Positions 22,754 through 33,748 of a stretch of 64,000 nt of DNA are shown here, in pieces. The DNA comes from Zerene cesonia. Its lineage: Eukaryota; Arthropoda; Insecta; Lepidoptera; Pieridae. A model generated the notes under the pieces. It did not search any database. It was not told the DNA's origin and saw only the letters and a list, made by a program, of their open reading frames with translations. Made by a program: the position numbers and the translations under genes. Every line of letters starts with the position of its first letter. The stretch's first letter is position 1. The stretch is from positions 7,750,001 to 7,814,000 of the forward strand of contig NC_052111.1 of assembly GCF_012273895.1 (NCBI RefSeq), in the 5' to 3' direction.

Positions 22754-23295
22754 TCTCACTACACCACTATACTTATTAAATATAAGGAAATAACTAAACT
22801 CAACACGTACAAATAACCGAAATGCTTCCTAACGCAAATGCAAATTAGGTTTTTTTTCATTCCAGTTAATAATTATCGTGTTTAATTAGAATAAATTAAA
22901 AAATGTAGGTATAGGTACACCTAATTAAAACTGCAATATCGACTTGTTGACCTAAGAGCACTAGGTAAGTGTAATGAGTTAATTATTTCATTATTTCTCT
23001 ATTCATGTTGTACCTACATGCGTGTTATTACAATAGTGTTTCAGAAGGTTAAATAAATAATATGAAAAAAGTTGTAGTATTACCTAATTTGGTTAGTATT
23101 AAAATCCAGAAATAAATTGAAATGGCATCTCAAGTTTAAACCTCTGTTTTGTACTTCTTGATGTAACTGCACTTTTGGAGTCACTTATTTTAGGTATTGG
23201 TGTTTCTGTATGAAAGTAGCTTTGTGCCCGGGGTTTTGCTCGCGTGGATAACAAACAAAACCCATAAACAATGCATGAATTAAATCAGGAGTATA
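22754..23295. other. 5' flank of ACOX-B exon 1
   Basis: AT-rich sequence upstream (on the minus strand) of the ACOX-B start codon. It should contain the promoter, but no core element stands out. No gene is seen. Confidence 0.5.
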
Positions 23296-23359
23296 TCTAT
23301 ATATATAAAAGAAAGTGGTATTAGTTACCCTATTTATAACTCAACGCATTAACCGACTT
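23296..23359 (+). repeat. 5' end of a Helitron-like element cut by a gap
   Basis: After A it begins TCTATATATATAAAAGAAAG and continues 'tggtattagttaccctatttataactcaacg', matching the start of the copy at 31015. The gap truncates it. Confidence 0.65.
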
Positions 23360-24359
23360 NNNNNNNNNNNNNNNNNNNNNNNNNNNNNNNNNNNNNNNNN
23401 NNNNNNNNNNNNNNNNNNNNNNNNNNNNNNNNNNNNNNNNNNNNNNNNNNNNNNNNNNNNNNNNNNNNNNNNNNNNNNNNNNNNNNNNNNNNNNNNNNNN
23501 NNNNNNNNNNNNNNNNNNNNNNNNNNNNNNNNNNNNNNNNNNNNNNNNNNNNNNNNNNNNNNNNNNNNNNNNNNNNNNNNNNNNNNNNNNNNNNNNNNNN
23601 NNNNNNNNNNNNNNNNNNNNNNNNNNNNNNNNNNNNNNNNNNNNNNNNNNNNNNNNNNNNNNNNNNNNNNNNNNNNNNNNNNNNNNNNNNNNNNNNNNNN
23701 NNNNNNNNNNNNNNNNNNNNNNNNNNNNNNNNNNNNNNNNNNNNNNNNNNNNNNNNNNNNNNNNNNNNNNNNNNNNNNNNNNNNNNNNNNNNNNNNNNNN
23801 NNNNNNNNNNNNNNNNNNNNNNNNNNNNNNNNNNNNNNNNNNNNNNNNNNNNNNNNNNNNNNNNNNNNNNNNNNNNNNNNNNNNNNNNNNNNNNNNNNNN
23901 NNNNNNNNNNNNNNNNNNNNNNNNNNNNNNNNNNNNNNNNNNNNNNNNNNNNNNNNNNNNNNNNNNNNNNNNNNNNNNNNNNNNNNNNNNNNNNNNNNNN
24001 NNNNNNNNNNNNNNNNNNNNNNNNNNNNNNNNNNNNNNNNNNNNNNNNNNNNNNNNNNNNNNNNNNNNNNNNNNNNNNNNNNNNNNNNNNNNNNNNNNNN
24101 NNNNNNNNNNNNNNNNNNNNNNNNNNNNNNNNNNNNNNNNNNNNNNNNNNNNNNNNNNNNNNNNNNNNNNNNNNNNNNNNNNNNNNNNNNNNNNNNNNNN
24201 NNNNNNNNNNNNNNNNNNNNNNNNNNNNNNNNNNNNNNNNNNNNNNNNNNNNNNNNNNNNNNNNNNNNNNNNNNNNNNNNNNNNNNNNNNNNNNNNNNNN
24301 NNNNNNNNNNNNNNNNNNNNNNNNNNNNNNNNNNNNNNNNNNNNNNNNNNNNNNNNNNN
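23360..24359. other. Scaffold gap, 1000 N
   Basis: Exactly 1000 N. If the contig 20712-23359 is turned around, its end overlaps the sequence at 24360, so this gap would not exist at this place. Confidence 0.99.
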
Positions 24360-24545
24360 GATTGTTATCAGCAAGTATATTACATACGTTCTAAATCTAA
24401 TATATTTAATATTTCTGATTTAAACGTCTTTTGGTGATTGCTAGCCTTCATTATTTTTTTTTTTTTAACTTAACATCCTGTAATTAAAGATTGTAGAGAT
24501 CGTCTCAGGCGATAAGACAAACTTTTGTACCATTTGTGTCTTTGT
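24360..24545. repeat. Contig start that overlaps 20712-20898 in reverse complement
   Basis: Partner of the contig end at 20712. The match begins at the gap edge and stops where the other contig reaches its own gap edge, the pattern expected of a dovetail overlap. Confidence 0.9.
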
Positions 24546-24691
24546 TTACATATTTCTTGAAATTTTTTTTTTGATATTTTGTGATGTTAGAATAAAGTTA
24601 GAATTAAAAACAAAAGTTAAATTTACGAGTTTAGTTTAACTATCATTGAGTATATTTTTTTTACTCATTAAAAATTGGGACCATTTAAAAG

Positions 24692-24985
24692 CAGTGGTGG
24701 CTCAGTGGTGAGAACCTCGGACTTCAGAATCGATAAGTCGGGGTTCGAGACCGGGCCGGACTTAAATTGATTTTTCAATTTATCTGCGCATGTAGATAAC
24801 ATGACCATTGCTTAAAACGGTGAAGGAAAAAAACATCGTGAGGAAACCGGCATGTCCGAGATTCAATAGTTCGACGGCATGTCACATCTGCCAACCCGCA
24901 CTTGGCCAGCGTGGTGGATTATGGCCTGAACCATCATAGGAGGCCTGTGTCCCAGCAGTGATGAAGCGTTGATGATGATGATGAA
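24692..24985 (+). repeat. tRNA-derived SINE
   Basis: The head has box A- and box B-like parts (TGGCTCAGTGGTGAG, GGTTCGAGACC). The body contains 'gaaaacatcgtgaggaaaccggcatg'-type sequence and 'tgccaacccgcacttggccagcgtggtgg'. The tail is GATGATGATGATGA. It lies in intron 3 of ACOX-B. A sister copy is at 37670-37972. Confidence 0.85.
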
Positions 24986-25129
24986 TGAAAAAAGATCTCA
25001 CTAGGGATGTTTTTTTATCGTAATTTAATATATTTATTTTGATCTATGTTGTACGAGTAAAATTCTATTAAATGGTGTTACGATTATTTCATTACATATT
25101 CTGCAAATGCATTGATAAATGTATAACAG

Positions 25130-28100
25130 ACCGAGCTGGGCCACGGTACCTTCATCCGCGGGCTGGAGACGACGGCGACGTACGACCCGCGCACCAAGGA
25201 GTTCGTGCTCCACACGCCCACACTCACCGCCTACAAGTGGTGGCCGGGGGGATGTGAGTTTATTTCATTTATGGTACCAACAACTTTCATATTACATTTC
25301 AACTAAAGACATTATCATAAATAAATATTATCTTATGTGTTTCTCAATTATAGGGGTACACAATTTTCACAATTCCACTCGACTTATAAAGTAAACTCAC
25401 GTCGAGTATGCCTCGAATGTATGCCTAAGTTCGTTTTACAAACTAAGAGACAAAATATGTCGTTTTCTGGGAAAGCGATATGGGGTTACCTGACATATAT
25501 CTGGAATCAATAAAAGGCCATGCGATCTTGAACTAATTACCTATGGTATTGTTTTTTTTTGTCATAATCTTTAAATGTAGTTTTCTTTCTTTGAATAATA
25601 ATAGAATGTTTCCTTTGGGTAAACTTTTCATCCACCGTATTAAGAGTAGGGATCTTCCCTTCAGATAATATTACAAAATATCAGCGTACACTACGTTCAA
25701 AATTATTCATACCAAATACCATCTGTCATGTAGACTTACCATTTTATTTACGGTTATGGGTCAGAAATGTAAAAAACGTATTCCAGTGGGTCACACGGCC
25801 AATTACTGTATTGTAATGGCCCAGCTATACACCCAGGGCAAATGCCACGGCATACACCCGTTCATTGTCCAACTGCGTGACGAAGAGACACACATGCCGC
25901 TCCCTGGCATTAAGGTGGGAGATATTGGCGCCAAGCTGGGCATGAACACAACGAATAATGGCTTCCTTGGGCTTGACAACGTGAGAATACCTAGGGAACA
26001 CATGCTGATGAAGAATTCCAAGGTTCAGGAGGTAAATACCTACTGCCGGAGCAATGATTCATAATCCTAGTTCTACTGATATTAAAATGTTTTTCAAATC
26101 GTTGTGCTTATTATTTTCAAGGATGGCACTTACATAAAAGCACCTAACTCGAAGCTAACGTACGGTACCATGATGTTTGTTCGCGTGATCCTGGTCAAGG
26201 ATATGAACAATTTCATTGCAAAGGCGGTCACCATAGCAACAAGATACTCCGCTATTAGAAGACAGTCGCAACGGAGCCCTGAGTGAGTGCTGATTTTTTT
26301 AAACACATAATGTGTAACTTTTTTTTTTACATTTACATTCAGTTTGTTTAAAAAGAGAATCGAGTATTGAGATATAAGTTGAACTCGCACCGGGGAAGCG
26401 GGGTGACATATTAACATGTACGTGCTACTGAGTTTTGAAAGATAATTATGGATATTGAATTCTTGTTTAATGTATTCTGTTACTCGTAGTCGCTTCAAGG
26501 TACTTCCCCCTCGTCAATCCTCGCTAGCAACAAGGTGATGATTGTTTCTCATCAATAACTAACCAAGATCATTTGACCACTGTTGTAAAAACACGTTATT
26601 CTTTATTTTATAGAGATTTATTATAAATAAATAAAAAAAGAATTCACAGTACCCCCCTCGTGGTGAAGAGCACGGTCGTTAATTTTTTTCGCCCTTAAAT
26701 TAATGAATGATAATCGAAAACAAAACAGTCCACACGGTTGCTGGTTAAAGGTAATTGTGTGTTTAAAATTCACATACTTTAAAAACGAATAAAGTTGTGT
26801 CATCTAGAGAGAGGGAATCGCAAATCCTGGACTACGTGACGCAACAGCACAAGCTGTTGGTGGGGATAGCGGCGGTGCACGCGTTCAAACTCACCGCTGA
26901 TTGGATATGGAACATCTACAACAATGTCACTGACCAGCTTGAGTCGGGCGACCTCGAGAGATTGCCTGAGGTTTGTAAGAGTTGTATGATATTTTAGGAG
27001 AGTGTATGGAATTAGTTAAATAAATCTAATTAAAGTTTAATTTTTAGTTTTACAGCATTAATTACAGTTTTTCAAAGTATTTGTATGACGTCGTTCGTGT
27101 TGCAGCTACATGCACTATCTTGCTGCTTGAAGGCAGTAATAACCGCTGATGCTGCGGAGTGCGTGGAGCGCTGCCGGCTCGCGTGCGGCGGCCACGGGTA
27201 CATGCTCTCCTCCAACCTGCCGCTCACCTACGGGCTGGTGACTGCGGCCTGCACGTACGAGGGGGAGAACACCGTGCTTCATTTACAAACTGCTAGGTAA
27301 TAATATTAAATAAAATAAAGAGCACCCAGAATAGACACATCAAATAACATACTTAACAGTAATTGTTTTCATATGTATTACACACGTGTTAACAATATTA
27401 TACACAAATAAATTAAATTGTATAGAGAATTTTCTTATAAAGTAAAATATTAAATGATACCTTAATTTAAAGTCTAATTCGTTATCTATGAGTACTACTG
27501 CTGTGACGTTTGCATTTACAACAACAACCGTTTAGTCGGTAGAGAGGGGAAGCACTATGAAGCTTAATCAATAAATAAATAAAGGGATTTTATATATTTT
27601 CTTAAAGGGTTATTTATATATTTCTTAGGTACTTAGTAAAGGCCTGGCACCAAGGGGTAACAAGTGGGACTTTGCCCCCCACCGTGACGTATATAGCCCG
27701 CGCCGCCGACCGCCGTGCGCCACTTTGGGATAACTCCATCCAGGGCATCGTGGACGGATTCCATACTGTCGCTGCTAAGTGAGTTTCTGTTTTAATGTAC
27801 ACATTGAGAGCTATAGTACCCTCTGAGTAAAGAACATATTAAAATTTATATAAAATACTAGCAAACTCGGCGAACTCCGTTTCGCCACCAGATGGCTTCG
27901 TTTTTCCCGCTTTTTTGTTGAAATTTTTCCTGAATTTTCTTTGCTATAAACCTCACGGAGCCTGAGACCTTTCCAACGAATGCAAAAACGTGGAAATCGG
28001 TTCGTGCGTTCTAGAGTTATAGCGTCAGGAAGGAAAACCCGACTTATTTTTATATAGTAGATTTCACACATGTCTTTTTTGCTTTTGTTTTGCGCTTTGT

Positions 28101-30756
28101 TTTTTGCTGCATACAACTTTTTAATACACAAATCAAGANNNNNNNNNNNNNNNNNNNNNNNNNNNNNNNNNNNNNNNNNNNNNNNNNNNNNNNNNNNNNN
28201 NNNNNNNNNNNNNNNNNNNNNNNNNNNNNNNNNNNNNNNNNNNNNNNNNNNNNNNNNNNNNNNNNNNNNNNNNNNNNNNNNNNNNNNNNNNNNNNNNNNN
28301 NNNNNNNNNNNNNNNNNNNNNNNNNNNNNNNNNNNNNNNNNNNNNNNNNNNNNNNNNNNNNNNNNNNNNNNNNNNNNNNNNNNNNNNNNNNNNNNNNNNN
28401 NNNNNNNNNNNNNNNNNNNNNNNNNNNNNNNNNNNNNNNNNNNNNNNNNNNNNNNNNNNNNNNNNNNNNNNNNNNNNNNNNNNNNNNNNNNNNNNNNNNN
28501 NNNNNNNNNNNNNNNNNNNNNNNNNNNNNNNNNNNNNNNNNNNNNNNNNNNNNNNNNNNNNNNNNNNNNNNNNNNNNNNNNNNNNNNNNNNNNNNNNNNN
28601 NNNNNNNNNNNNNNNNNNNNNNNNNNNNNNNNNNNNNNNNNNNNNNNNNNNNNNNNNNNNNNNNNNNNNNNNNNNNNNNNNNNNNNNNNNNNNNNNNNNN
28701 NNNNNNNNNNNNNNNNNNNNNNNNNNNNNNNNNNNNNNNNNNNNNNNNNNNNNNNNNNNNNNNNNNNNNNNNNNNNNNNNNNNNNNNNNNNNNNNNNNNN
28801 NNNNNNNNNNNNNNNNNNNNNNNNNNNNNNNNNNNNNNNNNNNNNNNNNNNNNNNNNNNNNNNNNNNNNNNNNNNNNNNNNNNNNNNNNNNNNNNNNNNN
28901 NNNNNNNNNNNNNNNNNNNNNNNNNNNNNNNNNNNNNNNNNNNNNNNNNNNNNNNNNNNNNNNNNNNNNNNNNNNNNNNNNNNNNNNNNNNNNNNNNNNN
29001 NNNNNNNNNNNNNNNNNNNNNNNNNNNNNNNNNNNNNNNNNNNNNNNNNNNNNNNNNNNNNNNNNNNNNNNNNNNNNNNNNNNNNNNNNNNNNNNNNNNN
29101 NNNNNNNNNNNNNNNNNNNNNNNNNNNNNNNNNNNNNNACGGATTCCATACTGTCGCTGCTAAGTGAGTTTCTGTTTTAATGTACACATTGAGAGCTATA
29201 GTACCCTCTGAGTAAAAAACATATTAAAATTTATATAAAATATTTCACACATGTCTTTTTTGCTTTTGTTTTGCGCTTTGTTTTTTGCTGCATACAACTT
29301 TTTAATACACAAATCAAGAAAAAGTTATATAAATTATTGCAGTCGCTAAATTTGCAAATGTATTCATGAAAGTTAAATTTTGTCTAATTTCAGAAAAATC
29401 GCTTTATGCGTCGCTCAAATAAATAAACTTCAGGAAACGGGAATGTCTTATGAAGACGCTTGGAACATGACCTCAATTCAGCTAACTTCAGCGTCTGAGG
29501 TAATTAGTATAGTATAGTCATTTAACCATAAACTACAAATCACTTGGAATTGTCTGAGAGCATGACGCAGTAATCAAATTAGGTACAAAAGAAACAATAA
29601 TATATAACTCTTTCTCCAAGTCGATTATACATTTATTTAGTCCTTACTTAAGAGACCTTCTATTCTTAGTTAACTAGATAACATTCTATATAGATTATAT
29701 CAATATCCGTGATTTTTTTATATTTTAAATAAATAAATTGACTTGGCACTCGCATTACACAATCTTATATGTACTATGCATATACATGGTGCCTTCATGC
29801 GATAGCCGAGTTCATTTCTTAATTTAACTTATGACCATTATAGTTATTTTTACTAAAGTATTCACTAATTGACAGTTTTTAAGTGCGATAAGTCATAACA
29901 AATTAAATGTTGTTTTTGATTTCCTTTTTATATCACAGGCACATTGTCGAGCTTTAATCCTATCCACATATCACAAAGAGACGGAGCAGCTGGCCAAGGG
30001 CGTGTCGGCGGAGCTGCGGCTGGTGCTGCTGCAGCTCGTGGACCTGTACGTGCTGTACTGGGCGCTGCAGCGGATTGGCGACTTGTTAAGGGTGAGTCAC
30101 ATGCCACGTAACTCACGCTTCTTATTTATAGCCACTGGCTCAAAGGACCAGATGTGTTTTTTTGTTATTTGTTATTCGAGATTGAGTTGTTACTGGACTT
30201 GGAGTTGAGTTTGAGTTGGTGTTGAGTTTGAGTTTGAGTTGGCGTTGTGTTCCCAGTTCACGTCGATATCGGAGCGCGACATCGAGCAGCTGCAGAGCTG
30301 GTACGAGCTCACGCTCAGCAAGCTGCGCCGCAACGCCGTCGGGCTCGTCGACGCCTTCGACATTAGGGACGAGGTAACCTTATCTATTTTTACTTTACGT
30401 ACCAAAAGTCACCGTTTTCTAATAGACTTAAATAATTGAACATATTAAAGCTGACAAGGATGTTTAAACAATATCAAAACAATGTTAAAAACTATAGTTT
30501 TTCATATTTCGCATATTTTATAGAAATTCTTTATTCAAAAAATTGATAACAGAAAGTTTGTAACTCAATACTTTCAATACTGTTTGATTAATAAAATGTT
30601 TATGTGTTTCAGATTTTAAATTCAACACTTGGTGCGTACGACGGTAACGCCTACGAGCGACTCATGGCTGAAGCAATGAAGAGCCCTCTCAACGCCGCTC
30701 CAGTTAACGATAGCTTCCACAAGTATCTTAAACCTTTAATGCAAGGAAAATTATGA
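25130..30756 (+). CDS. ACOX1: Acyl-CoA oxidase ACOX-B, exons 4-13
   Basis: Exons: 25130-25253, 25787-26031, 26122-26282, 26808-26970, 27106-27296, 27629-27778, 29394-29499, 29939-30091, 30257-30373, 30613-30756 (stop TGA). Nine of ten equal their ACOX-A counterparts in length, and exon 9 is one codon longer. Together with exons 1-3 at 22753-21354 they give 2007 nt, or 668 aa. CGGHGY and ACTYEGENTV are present, with the catalytic Glu, and the C-terminus is GKL as in ACOX-A. The expected role is the oxidation of acyl-CoA in peroxisomes. Exons 4, 5, 7, 8 and 11-13 contain long blocks nearly identical to ACOX-A beside diverged ones. The gap at 28139 lies in intron 9, and its right edge repeats the last 25 bases of exon 9 (29139-29163), an unmerged contig overlap. 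No stop or frameshift interrupts the exons. Confidence 0.94.
27858..28061 (-). mobile_element. 204-bp non-autonomous Helitron, with empty site present at 29240
   Basis: On the minus strand the element runs from TCTACTATATAAAAATAAGT to GTTTGCTAG and sits between A and T with no target duplication. Near the 3' end GGCGAA and TTCGCC can form a short hairpin (loop ACGGAG). These are the standard Helitron ends. The contig across the gap repeats the same flanks without these 204 bases, giving a natural empty site. Lies in intron 9 of ACOX-B. Confidence 0.9.
28139..29138. other. Scaffold gap, 1000 N, inside ACOX-B intron 9
   Basis: The 385 bases before the gap (27754-28138) and the 181 bases after it (29139-29319) are the same sequence, except for the 204-bp Helitron and a base difference. 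The two contigs overlap, so the gap is artificial. Confidence 0.97.
29139..29319 (+). repeat. Duplicate of 27754-28138 from an unmerged contig end
   Basis: It repeats the end of exon 9 (to 29163), its donor and the start of intron 9. It should not be counted as a second exon. It is likely the other haplotype, lacking the Helitron. Confidence 0.9.
30178..30245 (+). repeat. Minisatellite in ACOX-B intron 11
   Basis: Fewer copies of the GAGTTTGAGTTGGTGTT-type unit than in ACOX-A intron 11. The flanking intron is otherwise nearly the same in both genes. Confidence 0.75.
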
Positions 30757-30769
30757 ATAAATAAATAAA
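30756..30769 (+). terminator. Overlapping AATAAA hexamers at the ACOX-B stop codon
   Basis: The run AATAAATAAATAAA starts with the last base of the TGA stop. If used, the 3' UTR would be only a few tens of bases long. ACOX-A has no such run at its stop. Confidence 0.4.
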
Positions 30770-31014
30770 CAATATTTCAAATGAATTTGAAAAAATTCCA
30801 TGGAAAAATTACACAAAAAAAACACGCACGTACACACATGCACACTAAAATATGCATACACACACAGAGACACTGACAAATCCATTAGCACTTTTTAATA
30901 ATGTTTTTTACAAAGAGTAAAGATGGTCTAGAAGTACGGCAAAGTAAAAAACTCGGGGAATTAAGAAAAGTTTGAGCGAATTGGCCTGGCACAATAGGCA
31001 CAAATCTACATATA

Positions 31015-31217
31015 TATAAAAGAAAGTGGTGTTTGTTACACTATTTATAACTTAAGAACGGATTAACCGATTTCACTGAAAATTTGTGCAGAGGCAGCTT
31101 AGAACCATGAGACGGACATAGGTAAAAAAGTTTTATCCCGGAAATCCCACGGGAACGGGAACATGCGAGGAAATCGTTCCTGCGACTATGCAAGTAAAGC
31201 CGTGAGCGAGAAGCTAG
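31015..31217 (+). repeat. Helitron-like element with intact A|TC...CTAG|T borders
   Basis: Starts TCTACATATATATAAAAGAA after A and ends GAGCGAGAAGCTAG before T, 203 bp, with no target duplication. It is the best copy of its subfamily here. Decayed relatives are at 4510 and 23296. Confidence 0.75.
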
Positions 31218-32448
31218 TTTGAAATAAAATTTATTGTAATACTAATACATTATTGAAATATTAGTACATATATTACAGTAATATTTTAATAATTTTAGAA
31301 TATAGTTTATTTAACGGAAAACTAAACATAACTTGGGTAAAGCTAAAAAGCTTATAATAAAGGATTAGGCATTTAAGAATATGTTTCCTAAACCGAGTAT
31401 GATATCATTAGAACTATTCGCCTTAAATATCAAAATTTCCTACTTCATTCCTACAACTAATTCATAACAATGCTATAATAATGACAATCATGCCAACTTG
31501 GGGTTTTCTTTCTACAATGGGAAAAGAGAAGAGGAGTAATGTTATTGATGGTTCTAAACCTAAATTATGATTCTAGAAACCTCTGAGATACAATATAAGA
31601 CATGGAATAGTAATTGTAATAGTATTTTTGTTTAAATCGAGGTAATCGTTTGGAGAGGAGCAGCAAAGTAAACAATTAACATCCACTTCCCCCAAATCAA
31701 AGAATGATTGATTAAAAATTTTACACCAATAGCAACGCCTACCCTCTCGGCCACCCGTGATCCCGCCACAGTAATCGAATTTCTTCTACTCTTTCGATTT
31801 AATGCGCCTAAGGGGCACCCCACGGAAAAAAACGCGGGTTCGAATCTCGCCTCGTGAATTTTTTTTCTTTTCTTTCAAAATTTCTCATTTATAAAGCATT
31901 TCAATGCTATAAAACAAAAAATTAAACATTACACGATTTAAAAAAAAAACTTAAATTGGCACGAAATTTTCTAATAAAATGATCTTTTAACGACTGCACC
32001 TATATGTTTTATTAAACCTTTTTGGCATTGCATTTTACATTATTAATTGAGAAAGATAATTTAAAACTTATAACAAAACTACAAAACTGTTTTTACAAAA
32101 AGATTAAACATCCGAAAAAATAGAAATCACCTCAGTTTAGCCTAGATATTTTTCGATATTTCCATATTGTAACCAGTGTCGAGATGTATCATATTGAATT
32201 AAAAGGAAGTATAAACTCTATATACAGGTCATACGCAAAAAAATATAATTTATAAATGTCGATTAGAAGACCTTTTTTCTCGATTGTAGCAATGAACAAA
32301 ACAGTTTCTATAAAAGCAACTAAAATAAATTGTAAGTATCCCATTTAAAAATATTAAAAGTACAACACATAATATACTTTATTACAATATATATAGAACT
32401 ATACATTTTACGAATTTCCGATCCACTTCAAAAAAATATATAAAAATG

Positions 32449-32601
32449 CTAGCTGGACGCCCGGGTAGTCATTTATAGTAATTGAAATAATATGAACTAT
32501 CCAATTTTTTAAGTTGGATAAAATTTGATTAAAAATCGGTTGAGTAGTTTAGGAGTCCAAAGCGGACAAACAAAGTGACACGTAATTTATATATATTAAG
32601 A
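32449..32601 (-). repeat. Helitron-like element
   Basis: The minus-strand 3' end is CTAG at 32449-32452. The minus-strand 5' end is TCTTAATATATATAAATTAC, next to A. It is a shortened relative of 15594-15774. Confidence 0.65.
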
Positions 32602-33486
32602 TATAAGCTTGAATAGTTGCGCTTTTGCTCGGCATGGCCTATTTTGATTCGCCAAACCAACTTATTATATTTTTAGATGCACTGAGTGATAATTAATCAA
32701 ATCACAATCTGACAGCAGTGGTAAGGACGACAATTAACAATAATTGGTGTCATTAACTACTTCGACATTTATCCTTAACGATTTTAAATCGACCTTGTAA
32801 GTTGTTATTGCATTTAATCTATAATCTTATACTCTGGATGAAATGGTTCAAGTGAAAACAATTTAGGTATTTTTTACAAAATAAATAAAAACGAACGGAA
32901 AACTGCGTTAGCTTTTCTTTAATTGCTTAGAAACTTCGAAAATTATCCTCAGTTTAATTTTTTTTTTTTTGTATTTTTTTTTTTAATGTAAAATCTCGAA
33001 AGTCTAAGTGTATAAAAATTGGTTAGGAAAATAGTAGAAACTCATTACAATATAAAATTTATCGAAGCTTACGTCAGCTGTTTGGCTAGTCCATGCTATG
33101 TAAACCTTATGTTTGGTATATTATGTAAGCACTAAGTTATTTACACCAATGTAGGTGTAATGAAATAAATACGTATAAATGTGTTGCTTCTAAGTTATTT
33201 AGGACTTTACAAATATTCAGAACGAGTCAATATTAATTGTATTTTATTGATATTTTGTTCAATCACAGTAATCAATAACAAAATAATGCAGTGCTTCCGA
33301 ACCGATATGACATAAAGGGTTTTATTAAGAAATAACCTGTTTCGTGTGTCTGTTAACTACGCTCGCTGTATAGCGTTCGAAACGTACACGTTGGATAAAT
33401 AATGGTCCAACCGCGATTAAATATCTTGAATCACTACATTTTTAATACTCGTGAAAATCAAATACCAACATTCATAAAAAATACTC

Positions 33487-33492
33487 TTTATT
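33487..33492 (-). terminator. Candidate polyadenylation signal of the SDR gene
   Basis: AATAAA on the minus strand about 260 bases after the stop codon at 33749. Chosen by position only. Confidence 0.3.
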
Positions 33493-33748
33493 TTAACATA
33501 ATAATACACTAGGCATATACGAAGATCATTTATATATATACCTTTGACTCCGCGGGCGAAGTCGCGGGCGGAAAGCTAGTTGTATGTAATAGTATGTAAA
33601 AAGTGTTCGAACTTGACACAGATCAGAGACCTTGCGTCTATATAGGTTCATACAATATGCTCTCATTTCTTTTAACCAATTACCGCACCATAAAATAATT
33701 TTTCCGCGCAAACAGTATTAATAAACATTGAATAGATACACAAGTTTT

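Larger units (their letters stand above)
30770..33748. other. Intergenic between ACOX-B and the short-chain dehydrogenase
   Basis: About 3 kb of AT-rich DNA. It holds Helitron-like elements (31015-31217, 32449-32601, and a short 3' end at about 33530-33579) and a short SINE-like remnant near 31796-31870 with a box B-like GGTTCGAATC. No gene is seen. Confidence 0.6.

Noticed and set aside
24690..24750. tRNA-like start with GGTTCGAGACC
   Set aside because: It is the head of a SINE, since the same sequence with the same body recurs at 37670.
29139..29163. A second copy of the end of ACOX-B exon 9
   Set aside because: It abuts the gap and continues into the same intron as 27754-27778, so it is an unmerged contig overlap and not an extra exon.
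31796..31870. Possible tRNA gene around GGTTCGAATCTC
   Set aside because: Only a box B-like sequence is visible. No acceptor stem or box A fits, so it is more likely a SINE remnant.
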